This document shows positions 25,308 through 33,527 of a stretch of DNA of 64,000 nucleotides, piece after piece. The notes under the pieces are model-generated. The model ran no database searches and had not been told where the DNA came from. It saw only the letters and a program-made list of their open reading frames with translations. This DNA is from Actinomadura sp. J1-007 (lineage in GTDB: Bacteria; Actinomycetota; Actinomycetes; Streptosporangiales; Streptosporangiaceae). Where the stretch lies: assembly GCF_009793335.1 (NCBI RefSeq), contig NZ_WING01000001.1, positions 1,798,001-1,862,000 of the forward strand. Direction: 5' to 3'. Each line of letters starts with the position of its first letter. The stretch's first letter is position 1. The translations under genes were made by a program, and so were the position numbers.

Positions 25308-26288
25308 TTAGCTGTGGCCGCCGAACAGGCTCGTGACCGAGCCGTCGCTGAAGACCTCGTTGATCGCGCGCGCGACGAGCGGCGCGATCGACAGGACGGT
25401 CAGCTTGTCGAACTGCTTCTCCTCCGGGATCGGCAGGGTGTTGGTCAGCACCACCTCGGAGATCCGGGAGTTCTTCAACCGGTCCACGGCCGGGCCCGAC
25501 AGCACGCCGTGCGTCGCCGCGACCACGACCCGGGAGGCGCCGTGGTCGAACAGGGCGTCGGCCGCCTTGACGATCGTCCCGCCGGTGTCGATCATGTCGT
25601 CGACCACCACGCAGGTGCGGCCCTCGACCTCGCCGACCACGTCGAACACCTTGACCTCGTTGGCCACGTCCGGGTCGCGCTTCTTGTGGATGATCGCCAT
25701 CGGGACGCCGCCGAGCCGGTCGCTCCACCGCTCGGTGACCCGCACCCGGCCCGCGTCCGGCGCGACGACCGTCACCTGCGAGGTGTCCAGCCGGCTCTCG
25801 AAGTGCGAGGCCAGCAGGTCCAGCGCGAACAGATGGTCGACCGGGCCGTCGAAGAAGCCCTGGATCTGCGCGGTGTGCAGGTCCACGGTGATCAGCCGGT
25901 CGGCGCCCGCGGTCTTGAACAGGTCGGCCATCAGCCGCGCCGAGATCGGCTCGCGCCCGCGGTGCTTCTTGTCCTGCCGGGCGTAGCCGAAGAACGGCGC
26001 CACCACGGTGATCCGCTTGGCGGACGCCCGCTTGAGCGCGTCCACCATGATGAGCTGCTCCATGATCCACTGGTTGATGGGAGCCGTGTGGCTCTGGATC
26101 ACGAACGCGTCGGAGCCGCGCACCGACTCCAGGAAGCGTACGAAGGTCTCACCGTTGGCGAAGTCGTACGCGGACGTCGGCGTGAGGTCGACGTGGAGGT
26201 TGTCGGCTACTTCCTTGGCCAGGTCCGGGTGGGCTCGGCCGGTGAAGAGCATGAGCTTCTTCTGGCCACTCGCCTTGATCCCACTCAC
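25308..26288 (-). CDS. prs: ribose-phosphate pyrophosphokinase
   Basis: Makes PRPP from ribose 5-phosphate and ATP; 326 residues, typical for class I. Visible are the N-terminal KLMLFTGRAHPDLAKEVADN, the flexible-loop region FFGYARQDKKHRGREPISA, metal-binding DLHTAQIQGFF and the PRPP-binding loop VVVDDMIDTGGTI. I chose GTG 26288, which follows GGGGAG, because the upstream extension has no family similarity. It sits between rplY and glmU in the conserved actinobacterial order. The 271 bases up to glmU hold nothing recognisable. Confidence 0.95.
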   Translation of the reverse strand: MSGIKASGQKKLMLFTGRAHPDLAKEVADNLHVDLTPTSAYDFANGETFVRFLESVRGSDAFVIQSHTAPINQWIMEQLIMVDALKRASAKRITVVAPFFGYARQDKKHRGREPISARLMADLFKTAGADRLITVDLHTAQIQGFFDGPVDHLFALDLLASHFESRLDTSQVTVVAPDAGRVRVTERWSDRLGGVPMAIIHKKRDPDVANEVKVFDVVGEVEGRTCVVVDDMIDTGGTIVKAADALFDHGASRVVVAATHGVLSGPAVDRLKNSRISEVVLTNTLPIPEEKQFDKLTVLSIAPLVARAINEVFSDGSVTSLFGGHS

Positions 26289-26559
26289 CTCTGACAACTC
26301 CCCCTCAATGGAACTGCGCTTGTCGTGGGGTGTTGTCCCCACTCCCCGCGCACCGCAAGAGTCGCGACGCGCGGGTTGCCTGTTGCTCGTGGGGGGACGG
26401 CGCTGTCCCGCCACAACCCCGCCATGGGACGGGGCAGTCTGTGCGCGCGAGGGGACGGAACCGGTCGGGCCCCGGTCCCCTCACGCCCCGCCTGCCGGCG
26501 GGTATGCGGTTGTCAATCGCCGTCCTCGGCTGCCAGTGGCCGTCGCCGGCCCGCCGCCG

Positions 26560-28044
26560 TCAGCCGTCAGCGTCGGCCGGGCCGCCCGCCTCGCCGCCGG
26601 CGCCCGCGTCGCCGTCCGCGTCGCGGGCCCGGCGGGCCGCCTCCGCCGCGGGTGTGCCCGCGCGGCGGCGTTCGACCCAGCCCTCGATGTTGCGCTGCCG
26701 CCCGCGGGCGACGGCCATCGCCCCCGGCGGCACGTCCTGCACGATCACCGAACCGGCCGCGGTGTACGCGCCGTCGCCGACCGTCACCGGCGCGACGATC
26801 ATGTTGTCGCTGCCGACCTTCACATGGTCGCCGATCACGCTGCGGTGCTTGGCGACCCCGTCGTAGTTGACGAAGACCGAGCTGGCCCCGATGTTGGAGC
26901 CCGCCCCGATCTCCGCGTCCCCGACGTACGTCAGGTGCGGGACCTTCGATCCCTCGCCCACCTGGGCGTTCTTCATCTCCACGTACGTCCCGACCTTGGC
27001 CTTGCGCGCCAGCCGGGTGCCCTTGCGCAGGTAGGCGTACGGCCCGACCGAGACCTCGGGGCCGATCTCCGCGCCGACGCAGACGGCGTTGACCACCGTC
27101 GCCCCGGCGCCGACCCGGGTGTCGGTCAGCGTGCAGCCGGGGCCGACCTCGGCGCCCTCTTCGAGGTGCGTGGACCCGTGCAGCTGCGTCCCCGGGTGGA
27201 CGACCGCGTCGGGCTCGGCGGTCACGTCCACGTCGATCCAGGTCGTGGCGGGGTCGACGATCGTGACCCCGGCCCGCATGTGGGCCTCCAGGATCCGGTC
27301 GTTGAGCTGCCGCCGCGCCTGCGCGAGCTGGACCTTGTCGTTGACGCCCTGCGTCTCGACCCAGTCGGCGGCGAGGTGGGCGCCCGCGCGGTGCCCGTCG
27401 CCGCGCAGGATCGCGACGGCGTCGGTGATGTACTCCTCGCCCTTGGCGTTGTCGGTGGTGATCCGCTTCAGCGCGCCGGCGAGCAGGGCCCCGTCGAACG
27501 CGTACATGCCGACGTTGATCTCGTGTACGGCCCGCTGCGCCTCGGTGGCGTCCTTGTGCTCGACGATCGCGGCGACCGAGCCGTCCGCGGCCCGGATCAT
27601 GCGGCCGTAGCCGGTGGCGTCGGGCATCTCGGTGCTGAGGACGGTGACCGCGTTGCCCTCGTCCTCGTGCGTGCGCACGAGCGCGGCCAGGGTCTCGCCG
27701 CGCAGCAGCGGGTGGTCGCCGTTGGTCACCACGACCGTTCCGCGCAGCTCGCCGATCTGCTCCAGCGCCGTCCGCACCGCGTGGCCGGTGCCGCCCCGCC
27801 GTTCCTGGACGACCGTCTCTGCCTCGGGGAAGCGCTCGGCGAGGTGCTCGACCACCTGCTCGCGCCGGTGCCCGACGACCACGACGAGCCGCTGGGGTTC
27901 GAGGGCCCGGGCGGCGGCCAGCACGTGGCCGAGCATGCTGCGCCCGCACAGCTCGTGGAGGATCTTGGAGGTACGGGACTTCATCCGGGTGCCCTCGCCC
28001 GCGGCGAGGACGACGACGGCGGCCGGTGTACGGCGGGCACTCAC
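26560..28044 (-). CDS. glmU: bifunctional UDP-N-acetylglucosamine pyrophosphorylase/glucosamine-1-phosphate N-acetyltransferase
   Basis: Two-step enzyme making UDP-GlcNAc for peptidoglycan; 494 residues. The N-terminal uridylyltransferase domain has [18 protein letters not shown] at about 10-27 and [11 protein letters not shown]. The C-terminal acetyltransferase domain (from about 245) is a left-handed beta-helix of hexapeptide repeats ([18 protein letters not shown] and following) with [19 protein letters not shown]. The GTG start at 28044 is supported by AGGAG 7 bases upstream; an ATG six codons earlier overlaps that site. The C-terminus is an acidic, Ala/Gly-rich tail. Confidence 0.95.
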   Translation of the reverse strand: MSARRTPAAVVVLAAGEGTRMKSRTSKILHELCGRSMLGHVLAAARALEPQRLVVVVGHRREQVVEHLAERFPEAETVVQERRGGTGHAVRTALEQIGELRGTVVVTNGDHPLLRGETLAALVRTHEDEGNAVTVLSTEMPDATGYGRMIRAADGSVAAIVEHKDATEAQRAVHEINVGMYAFDGALLAGALKRITTDNAKGEEYITDAVAILRGDGHRAGAHLAADWVETQGVNDKVQLAQARRQLNDRILEAHMRAGVTIVDPATTWIDVDVTAEPDAVVHPGTQLHGSTHLEEGAEVGPGCTLTDTRVGAGATVVNAVCVGAEIGPEVSVGPYAYLRKGTRLARKAKVGTYVEMKNAQVGEGSKVPHLTYVGDAEIGAGSNIGASSVFVNYDGVAKHRSVIGDHVKVGSDNMIVAPVTVGDGAYTAAGSVIVQDVPPGAMAVARGRQRNIEGWVERRRAGTPAAEAARRARDADGDAGAGGEAGGPADADG

Positions 28045-28247
28045 GGAGAGGCTCCTCGGCATCGCTGACGGGATCGGCTCGGACGCGGCCCGTGCGCCTA
28101 CGGCCTCTGTATCCCTACAGGGCCCCTACCTGCCCAAACGTCGCCCGGACAGGGGCGTGGCGCGCCCGACACCCGAAGGATACCGTCCTCCGGTCGCAAG
28201 TCACCCGCACGGGTTGGACGGCTTCTCGCGCGCGGCGGCGATGAAGG

Positions 28248-28318
28248 CTCCGGCGCAAGGATTCGAACCCTGACTCAAGGCACCAAAAGCCCTCGTGCTG
28301 CCGTTACACCACGCCGGA
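28248..28318 (-). tRNA. tRNA-Gln (anticodon UUG)
   Basis: Read on the minus strand, the acceptor arms TCCGGCG and CGCCGGA pair perfectly. The anticodon stem AGGGC/GCCTT encloses TTTTGGT with anticodon TTG. The T-loop GTTCGAATC is canonical. CCA is not encoded. It lies upstream of glmU, a common actinobacterial arrangement. Confidence 0.95.
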
Positions 28319-28441
28319 TCGCGGCACCCTGGCGAGAACGAGCCCGGAGTGCCCCCGCAAACGATACCGACTCGGGCACGGAGTCCCTACATCATTTCGC
28401 CGTCCCGTCGAACCGCCCACCGCCCCGCGTCGCCCGCCGGT

Positions 28442-29341
28442 TCACAGCCCGAGCCAGTCGGGGAGCGGCTCGCGGGTCTCCAGCCAGCTCGCCGGGACGG
28501 CGTCGGCGGGAAGGTGGGCCCCGACGATCCCGCCGACGATCGCCGCGGTGGTGTCCATGTCGCCGCCGACCAGGGGGCACGCCCGGACGGCGGCCTCGTA
28601 GTCGGTGAGGCGGGTGGCGGCGGCCCACAGCGCGTACGGCACGGTGTCCTGGGCGGAGATGCGCGAACCGTTGCCGAGCTCGCGGGCGGCCTCCTCGGGG
28701 GAACGATCCAGCAGGCGCAGGGAGCGGTGCATGCCCTTGCGGACGTACTCGCCCATCGTGGTCCGTTCGAGCGCGGTCTCGATGACCTCGGCGGGCTCGA
28801 CCGGCTCGCCCCGCCGGGACGCGACGTGGGCGGCGGCCACCGCGACCGCGACGGCGCCCGCCACGCCCTCGGGGTTGGCGTGGGTGATCTCGGCGGACAG
28901 CACGGCCTCGGCCGCGGCCCGGTCGAGGCCGTCGGCGAAGTGGGCGCCGAGCGGCGCGACGCGCATGGCCGCGCCGTTGCCGTACGACCCGCCGCCGTCG
29001 AACAGCTCCCGCGAGGCGCGCTGCCAGTGGTCGCCGCGCCGGATGCGGGTCAGCAGCTCCAGCGCGCCGACCCCGTAGCGCCGCCCGACGTCCATGTGAT
29101 CGGCGAACGAGGCCGCCAGCGCGTCCTGGTCGATTCGCCCGTACTGGTTTAGAACGGCCATGACAGAGCACGCCATCTCCGTGTCGTCCGACCAGTTCCA
29201 GGGGCCGGGCGGCACCGCGGACGCCGCCGGCAGCCCGCGGTTGGGCAGCAGGAAGAACTGGTCGCCGAAGGCGTCGCCGACGGACAACCCGGTCAGCGAA
29301 CGAAAGGCGAGCGCCAGGCGTTCATCCTGGGCAAGGGCCAT
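28442..29341 (-). CDS. ADP-ribosylglycohydrolase family protein
   Basis: A 299-residue hydrolase of the ADP-ribosyl-arginine hydrolase/DraG family, which removes ADP-ribose from proteins or small molecules. The metal-binding motifs are in order: GDAFG (about 22-26), WSDDTEM (about 50-56), GNGAAMRVAPLG, THANPEGVAGA and, near the C-terminus, GGDMDTTAAIVGG, whose Asp residues bind two Mg ions. GGGAGA precedes the ATG at 29341. It is divergent from the fatty acid desaturase across about 180 bp. The physiological target is unknown. Confidence 0.92.
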   Translation of the reverse strand: MALAQDERLALAFRSLTGLSVGDAFGDQFFLLPNRGLPAASAVPPGPWNWSDDTEMACSVMAVLNQYGRIDQDALAASFADHMDVGRRYGVGALELLTRIRRGDHWQRASRELFDGGGSYGNGAAMRVAPLGAHFADGLDRAAAEAVLSAEITHANPEGVAGAVAVAVAAAHVASRRGEPVEPAEVIETALERTTMGEYVRKGMHRSLRLLDRSPEEAARELGNGSRISAQDTVPYALWAAATRLTDYEAAVRACPLVGGDMDTTAAIVGGIVGAHLPADAVPASWLETREPLPDWLGL

Positions 29342-29453
29342 GTCTTCTCCCTGTCTTCGTCCCGGCGCGGTGGCGTCACACCCACCCTGTCCCCAGTGTG
29401 ACCTTTGTGGCCCCTGGGACAGGTTCCCCCGATTTTACGCTGGGATGGCTGTC

Positions 29454-29491
29454 AACCTACGCCACCGTAGGTTACGGTTGCGTAGGTAAGG
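29454..29491 (+). promoter_or_regulatory. operator cluster upstream of the fatty acid desaturase
   Basis: An 8-bp inverted repeat AACCTACG/CGTAGGTT with a 4-base spacer (29454-29473) is followed by a further CGTAGGTAAG copy at 29481-29490, 15 bases after the first CGTAGGTTAC. The pattern is typical of a TetR-family operator. The TetR gene just downstream of the desaturase is the obvious candidate ligand. Confidence 0.65.
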
Positions 29492-29520
29492 CTGTCCCAA
29501 GCACAGGAAGTGGTGACGCA

Positions 29521-30474
29521 ATGACTACAGCCCCGACCATCGACACTCCCCAGCGTCCGCAGGGCCGACCCGAGATCGAACCGGAACCGCGGGGGAACGC
29601 CGAACGCGTGCTCATCGGGGTCTTCACCGGCGTGCCGTTCGTCGCGCTCATCGCGGCGGTCCCGCTGCTGTGGGGCAGCTTCCTCGGCTGGTCCGACGTG
29701 GTCTTGACCGCGGTGTTCTACTTCATCTCCGCCGCGGGGATCACGGTCGGCTACCACCGCTACTTCACGCACGGCTCGTTCAAGGCCCGCCGCCCGCTCA
29801 AGATCTTCATGGCGATCGCGGGCAGCCTGGCGATGGAGGGACCCGTCATCACCTGGGTCGCCGACCACCGCCGCCACCACAAGCACTCCGACAAGGAGTT
29901 CGACCCGCACTCGCCGTGGCGCTTCGGCAACGACTGGAAGGCCCTCGCCAAGGGCCTGGTCTGGGCCCACTACGGCTGGCTGTTCAACAGCAACCGCACG
30001 TCCAAGCCGCGCTTCGCCAAGGACCTGCTGAACGACCGCGACATCACCCGGATCCACCGCTGGTTCCCCGGCCTGGTCGCCGTGTCGTTCCTGCTGCCCG
30101 CCGCGCTCGGCGGCCTGATCACCATGTCCTGGATGGGCGCGCTGACCGCGCTGTTCTGGGCCGGGTTCGTCCGGATCACCCTCGTGCACCACGTGACGTG
30201 GGCGATCAACTCGATCTGCCACACGTTCGGCAAGGAGGACTTCGAGGTCCGCGACAAGTCCCGCAACGTCTGGTGGCTCGCGATCCCGTCGCTCGGCGAG
30301 TCGTGGCACAACCTGCACCACGCCGACCCGACCTGCGCCCGGCACGGCGTGCTCAAGGGCCAGGTCGACATCAGCGCCCGCGTCATCCAGGCGTTCGAGC
30401 GCGCCGGCTGGGCGTACGATGTCCGCTGGCCCGACACGGGCAGGCTCGCCAAGCGCGCCAAGCAGCCGGTCTGA
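29521..30474 (+). CDS. acyl-CoA/fatty acid desaturase (delta-9 type)
   Basis: A 317-residue membrane di-iron desaturase. Two pairs of hydrophobic segments flank the three histidine boxes GYHRYFTHGSF, DHRRHHKHSDKEFDPH and ESWHNLHHADPT. The box arrangement HxxxxH, HxxHH and HxxHH is complete, so it should introduce a double bond into acyl chains to adjust membrane fluidity. The ATG at 29521 is followed by a short polar N-terminus; AGGA lies 12 bases upstream, a weak site. Control by the downstream TetR gene through the CGTAGGT repeats is inferred. Confidence 0.93.
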   Translation: MTTAPTIDTPQRPQGRPEIEPEPRGNAERVLIGVFTGVPFVALIAAVPLLWGSFLGWSDVVLTAVFYFISAAGITVGYHRYFTHGSFKARRPLKIFMAIAGSLAMEGPVITWVADHRRHHKHSDKEFDPHSPWRFGNDWKALAKGLVWAHYGWLFNSNRTSKPRFAKDLLNDRDITRIHRWFPGLVAVSFLLPAALGGLITMSWMGALTALFWAGFVRITLVHHVTWAINSICHTFGKEDFEVRDKSRNVWWLAIPSLGESWHNLHHADPTCARHGVLKGQVDISARVIQAFERAGWAYDVRWPDTGRLAKRAKQPV

Positions 30475-30511
30475 CCGGCCCGTCCCATCCGCCGCATGCG
30501 AAACGGCCCGA

Positions 30512-31351
30512 GTGAACGCCACAATTGAGACCGTGACCGAACCCGCCCCCCGGTCCCGCAGGAAGCGGATGACCGGCAAGGAACGACGCGAGCAGCTCCT
30601 GGAGATCGGCCGGACGCTGTTCGCCGAGCGTGGCCTGGACGGCACCTCGGTGGAGGAGATCGCCTCCGCGGCGGGAGTCTCCAAACCCGTGGTGTACGAG
30701 CACTTCGGAGGCAAGGAGGGCCTCTACGCCGTCGTGGTCGACCGCGAGTTCGAAAAGCTGCTCGCGCTCGTCACCGAGGCCCTCAACTCGGCGATCCACT
30801 ACCGCAGCAAGCTGGAGAAGGCCGCCCTCGCCCTGCTGGAGTACATCGAGGAGAGCCCGGACGGGTTCCGCATCCTCGTCCGCGACTCCCACGGCGGCAC
30901 CGGGACCGGCAGCTACGCCAGCCTGCTGAGCGAGATCGCCGGGGAGGTCGAGCACATCCTGGCCCAGGAGTTCGACCGGCACGAGTACGACGACAGGTTC
31001 TCGCCGATGTACGCGCAGATGCTCGTCGGGATGGTCGCGCTGACCGGGCAGTGGTGGCTCGACGTCCGCAAGCCGAAGCGCGAGGAGGTCGCCGCGCACG
31101 TGGTGAACCTCGCGTGGAACGGCCTGTCCGGCCTGGAGCCCCGCCCGTCGCTGGACCCGAGGCGGCGCCGCAAGGAGCTCGAACGGATGGGCAAGCGCGC
31201 CGAGAAGGCCGCGGCGAAGGCGGAGAAGGCCGAGGAGAAGGCCGCCGCCAGGGCCGAGAAGGCCGAGGAGAAGGCCGCCGCGAAGGCCGAGCGCGCCGAG
31301 CGCAAGGGCCGCCGCGACGACTTCCCCGGCGCGGCCCCGACCACGGGCTGA
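30512..31351 (+). CDS. TetR family regulator with Lys/Glu/Ala-rich C-terminal tail
   Basis: A 279-residue regulator if started at GTG 30512; GTG 30533 is an alternative and neither has a strong ribosome site. The DNA-binding HTH is at about residues 45-72 (TSVEEIASAAGVSKPVVYEH, FGGKEGLY). The ligand domain runs to about 222. The last 50 residues are an odd, highly charged repeat (EKAAAKAEKAEEKAA and variants) encoded by an imperfect tandem repeat, probably a long helix or coiled coil. It lies 37 bp after the desaturase gene on the same strand and is a likely fatty acid-responsive repressor of it. Confidence 0.88.
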   Translation: MNATIETVTEPAPRSRRKRMTGKERREQLLEIGRTLFAERGLDGTSVEEIASAAGVSKPVVYEHFGGKEGLYAVVVDREFEKLLALVTEALNSAIHYRSKLEKAALALLEYIEESPDGFRILVRDSHGGTGTGSYASLLSEIAGEVEHILAQEFDRHEYDDRFSPMYAQMLVGMVALTGQWWLDVRKPKREEVAAHVVNLAWNGLSGLEPRPSLDPRRRRKELERMGKRAEKAAAKAEKAEEKAAARAEKAEEKAAAKAERAERKGRRDDFPGAAPTTG

Positions 31352-31430
31352 CCCACCCTCGGCGACGGCGCGGATACGAACTGTCACACCCCCGCCCTAC
31401 TCTCGTCCCATCACGAGAGGAGGGCTCGTT

Positions 31431-31571
31431 TTGATCACCAATCCCCGGTTCCGGCCCCTCAACACGTCGTCCCGCCCCCTTGGCCCGGTGCCGCGCCCCG
31501 AGCCGTCCCGCCTCCCGCTCCAGAGCGCCCGCGGGGCCGCGCGGAGCCCCGGCGGCCGGAGGGGGCGGTGA
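31431..31571 (+). CDS. small hypothetical ORF, 46 residues
   Basis: Starts at TTG 31431 with GAGGAGGG about 6 bases upstream and ends in a TGA that overlaps the next GTG (GTGA). The peptide (MITNPRFRPLNTSSRPLG...) is Pro/Arg-rich with no recognised domain. The good ribosome site and the stop/start overlap are the only support, so it may be a short leader peptide. Confidence 0.35.
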   Translation: MITNPRFRPLNTSSRPLGPVPRPEPSRLPLQSARGAARSPGGRRGR

Positions 31572-31810
31572 TCGCCCGGCGGATCCCGGACGCCGCCCGC
31601 GACCGCGACACCTCCGCCGACGACTGCGCGCTCGACTTCCTCTGCGATCTGGACGAGTCGCTCTGGATCCTGGAGGACACGCGCCGCGCCGAGGGCAACG
31701 CGTTCCGCGACGCCGCCCGGCAACGCGACCACATCAACGAGCTGAGGCGCCTGCTCCGACGCCTCCACGACGTCCTGCTCGACTGGGAGACCGACGCCCT
31801 CTCCCCCTGA
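31568..31810 (+). CDS. small hypothetical protein, 80 residues
   Basis: Starts at GTG 31568, overlapping the stop of the preceding small ORF, with GGAGGGGGC just upstream. The product is strongly charged and predicted helical (DDCALDFLCDLDESLWILED, DHINELRRLLRRLHDVLLDW), without signal peptide or membrane segment. I do not recognise it. Its balanced composition makes it a better coding candidate than the overlapping frames on the other strand. A 10-bp hairpin follows 43 bases downstream. Confidence 0.45.
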   Translation: MIARRIPDAARDRDTSADDCALDFLCDLDESLWILEDTRRAEGNAFRDAARQRDHINELRRLLRRLHDVLLDWETDALSP

Positions 31811-31853
31811 CCACCCCGATCACCCCAGCAGACCACTGACCGCCTACGACAAA

Positions 31854-31890
31854 CCGGTGGCCGTCCGGAGTTCGTCCGGGCGGCCACCGG
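31854..31890 (+). terminator. hairpin terminator candidate
   Basis: CCGGTGGCCG (31854-31863) pairs perfectly with CGGCCACCGG (31881-31890) around a 17-base loop, which holds a further short TCCGG pairing. It follows the small gene pair. No U-tract is seen. Confidence 0.5.
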
Positions 31891-32054
31891 CCGGGGTCGC
31901 CGGCCTCGGATCGCAAGGCCGGGGTCTGCGGGGCCGCGCGTCTGCGATCATGTGATCGCCGCTCCGCGCGGCCGGTCTGGATGCCGCCCGCCCTCCGAGC
32001 TGGCACACCGCAGGGGAACGAGTCGCTTCCCTCGGACGGCGGGCGGCACCCCGT

Positions 32055-32873
32055 CTAGGTTCTCCGTCCGCGCTCCTCACGTCCCGCCACGACGAACACG
32101 CGCCGGAACGGGAAGACGGTGCCGTACGGAGCGGCGGGGTACGCCTCGCGCAACCTGGCCCGGTAGACGCCGAGGAACTCCTCGGTCTCCTCCGGGCCGA
32201 GCGCGGCCAGTACCGGGCGGAGGGCGGTGCCCTTGACCCACTCCAGTACCGGGTCTTCGCCGCCGAGCACCTGGGAGTACGTGGTCTCCCAGGCGTCCAC
32301 CGAGCAGCCGAGTCGGGCGAGCAGGTCCAGGTAGCCGTCCGGACCGAGCACGGGCTCGTCCCGCACGGTCCCGGCCAGCCGGTCGCGCCAGCGCGGCGAG
32401 CGGCACAGCTCGCGGAGCACGACGTGGCTGGGCGCGCCGAAGTTGCCGGGCACCTGGAACGCGAGCCGTCCGCCGGGGGCCAGCGCGTCGATCCACCGCG
32501 GCAGCAGCTCGACGTGCTCGGGCACCCACTGGAGGACGGCGTTGGAGACGATCAGGTCGACCGGCCGGGACGGCCGCCACTCGGCGACGTCGCCGACCGC
32601 GAAGCCGAGCCGTCCGGGGATGGCGTGCACGCGGGCGGCGGCGATCATCTCCGCCGAGCTGTCGAGCCCGTCGACCACCGCGTCCGGCCAGCGGGCGGCG
32701 AGCCCGGCCGTGAGCTCGCCCGACCCGCACCCGAGGTCCACCACGTAGCCGGGAGCCGCGAGGTCCACCCGGGCCACGAGATCGGCGAACGGCCGCCCGC
32801 GCTCGTCCCCGAAGACCCCGTACTGCGCCGGATCCCAGGCGGGCCGCGCCGCGGCCCCAGCGTGTCTTGACAT
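32055..32873 (-). CDS. tam: trans-aconitate 2-methyltransferase
   Basis: A 272-residue SAM-dependent methyltransferase. The SAM motif VVDLGCGSGELTAGLA is at about 43-58, then DSSAEMI, FAVGDVAEW and SNAVLQWVPEH. The Tam-specific ends PAWDPAQYGVFGDERGRPF (N) and YGTVFPFRRVFVVA (C) are present. It methylates trans-aconitate, a spontaneous and inhibitory isomer of the citrate cycle intermediate cis-aconitate. I start it at ATG 32873; an ATG at 32897 is also in frame. A palindrome (32865-32878) overlaps the start codon and another lies 34 bp upstream, so it should be tightly controlled by the TamR-like regulator at 33528. Confidence 0.88.
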   Translation of the reverse strand: MSRHAGAAARPAWDPAQYGVFGDERGRPFADLVARVDLAAPGYVVDLGCGSGELTAGLAARWPDAVVDGLDSSAEMIAAARVHAIPGRLGFAVGDVAEWRPSRPVDLIVSNAVLQWVPEHVELLPRWIDALAPGGRLAFQVPGNFGAPSHVVLRELCRSPRWRDRLAGTVRDEPVLGPDGYLDLLARLGCSVDAWETTYSQVLGGEDPVLEWVKGTALRPVLAALGPEETEEFLGVYRARLREAYPAAPYGTVFPFRRVFVVAGREERGRRT

Positions 32874-32878
32874 CAAGA
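32865..32878 (-). promoter_or_regulatory. TamR/PecS-type operator 1, overlapping the tam start codon
   Basis: TCTTGA-CA-TCAAGA, an inverted repeat with 6-base arms. It matches the palindrome class used by PecS/TamR MarR-family repressors and covers the chosen tam ATG. Confidence 0.75.
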
Positions 32879-32898
32879 GACAGGATGCCCGCCCCATA

Positions 32899-32912
32899 TC
32901 TTGATGTCAAGA
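32899..32912 (-). promoter_or_regulatory. TamR/PecS-type operator 2 with embedded -35 element
   Basis: TCTTGA-TG-TCAAGA, centred 34 bp (about three helical turns) from operator 1. On the minus strand it contains TTGACA; a weak CATCCT -10 follows after 17 bases and the ATG 8 bases later. Binding here would block the tam promoter. Confidence 0.72.
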
Positions 32913-33039
32913 CAGCCCCAGCCGACCCCAGCCCCCATGTCGCCCCCTCACCCCCGCCCTCTGTCCGCCCCCGCCCCCCGCCCCACTGGCGCCTGGCGAC
33001 GGGCACCAGTCGGCTAGGGCCTGTCGGCGGGCGGGCAGC

Positions 33040-33440
33040 GAGCGGCTGTCGGCTGTCGGCTGTCGGCTGTCGGCCGCGCCCTGTCCGCCGTCCACCGCCT
33101 TGCCGTTCCCTGCCCCGCCGTTCCCTGCCCCGCCGTCCCCTGCCCCGGCGTTCCTCGCCCCGCCGTCCTCAGGCCCGCCGTCCCCAGACCCGCCATCCAC
33201 TGGCCCCGCCGCCCTCAGTCCCACCGTCCGCTACTCCGCCGTCCGCTAACCCGCCATCTACTGCCCCGCCGCTCCCTGCCCCGCCGCTCCCAGTCCCGCC
33301 GTCCGCTGCTGCGCCGTTCGCTGCTGCGCCGTTCGCTGACCGCCGTCTGCTGGTCCGCGTCCTGGTTCCGCCAGCCCCTGCCCTCTGCCCCCGCCCTCTG
33401 CCGCCGCCCCCTCGTCCCCTGCCCACTGGTCCCCTGATCC
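33040..33440. repeat. degenerate minisatellite-like repeat tract in the tam-tamR intergenic region
   Basis: About 400 bases of imperfect short tandem repeats. Four GGCTGTC heptamers occur near 33047-33080. Then come roughly 15-base units (CCCTGCCCCGCCGTT and variants) near 33105-33200, and further GCCGTTCGCTGCTGC-type copies near 33298-33345. Frames on either strand translate to low-complexity Gly/Ala or Pro/Ala runs with no start context, so I read the tract as non-coding. Confidence 0.7.
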
Positions 33441-33497
33441 CTGGTCTGCTGCCCACTGCTTGCCATGTCCTGGGTGTGGTCGTTGGCGGGACAGACG

Positions 33498-33521
33498 TCT
33501 CGATATCGAGACAGGTAGGCT
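33498..33521 (+). promoter_or_regulatory. operator and probable leaderless promoter of the MarR/TamR gene
   Basis: TCTCGATATCGAGA (33498-33511) is a perfect 14-bp palindrome of the same class as the two tam operators. TAGGCT (33516-33521) is a good -10 hexamer 6 bases before the ATG, as expected for a leaderless actinobacterial mRNA. The regulator would therefore repress itself. Confidence 0.7.
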
Positions 33522-33527
33522 GTCGTC

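Noticed and set aside
33040..33440. CRISPR array
   Set aside because: Units are imperfect, contiguous and 7-15 bp long, with no unique spacers and no cas genes.
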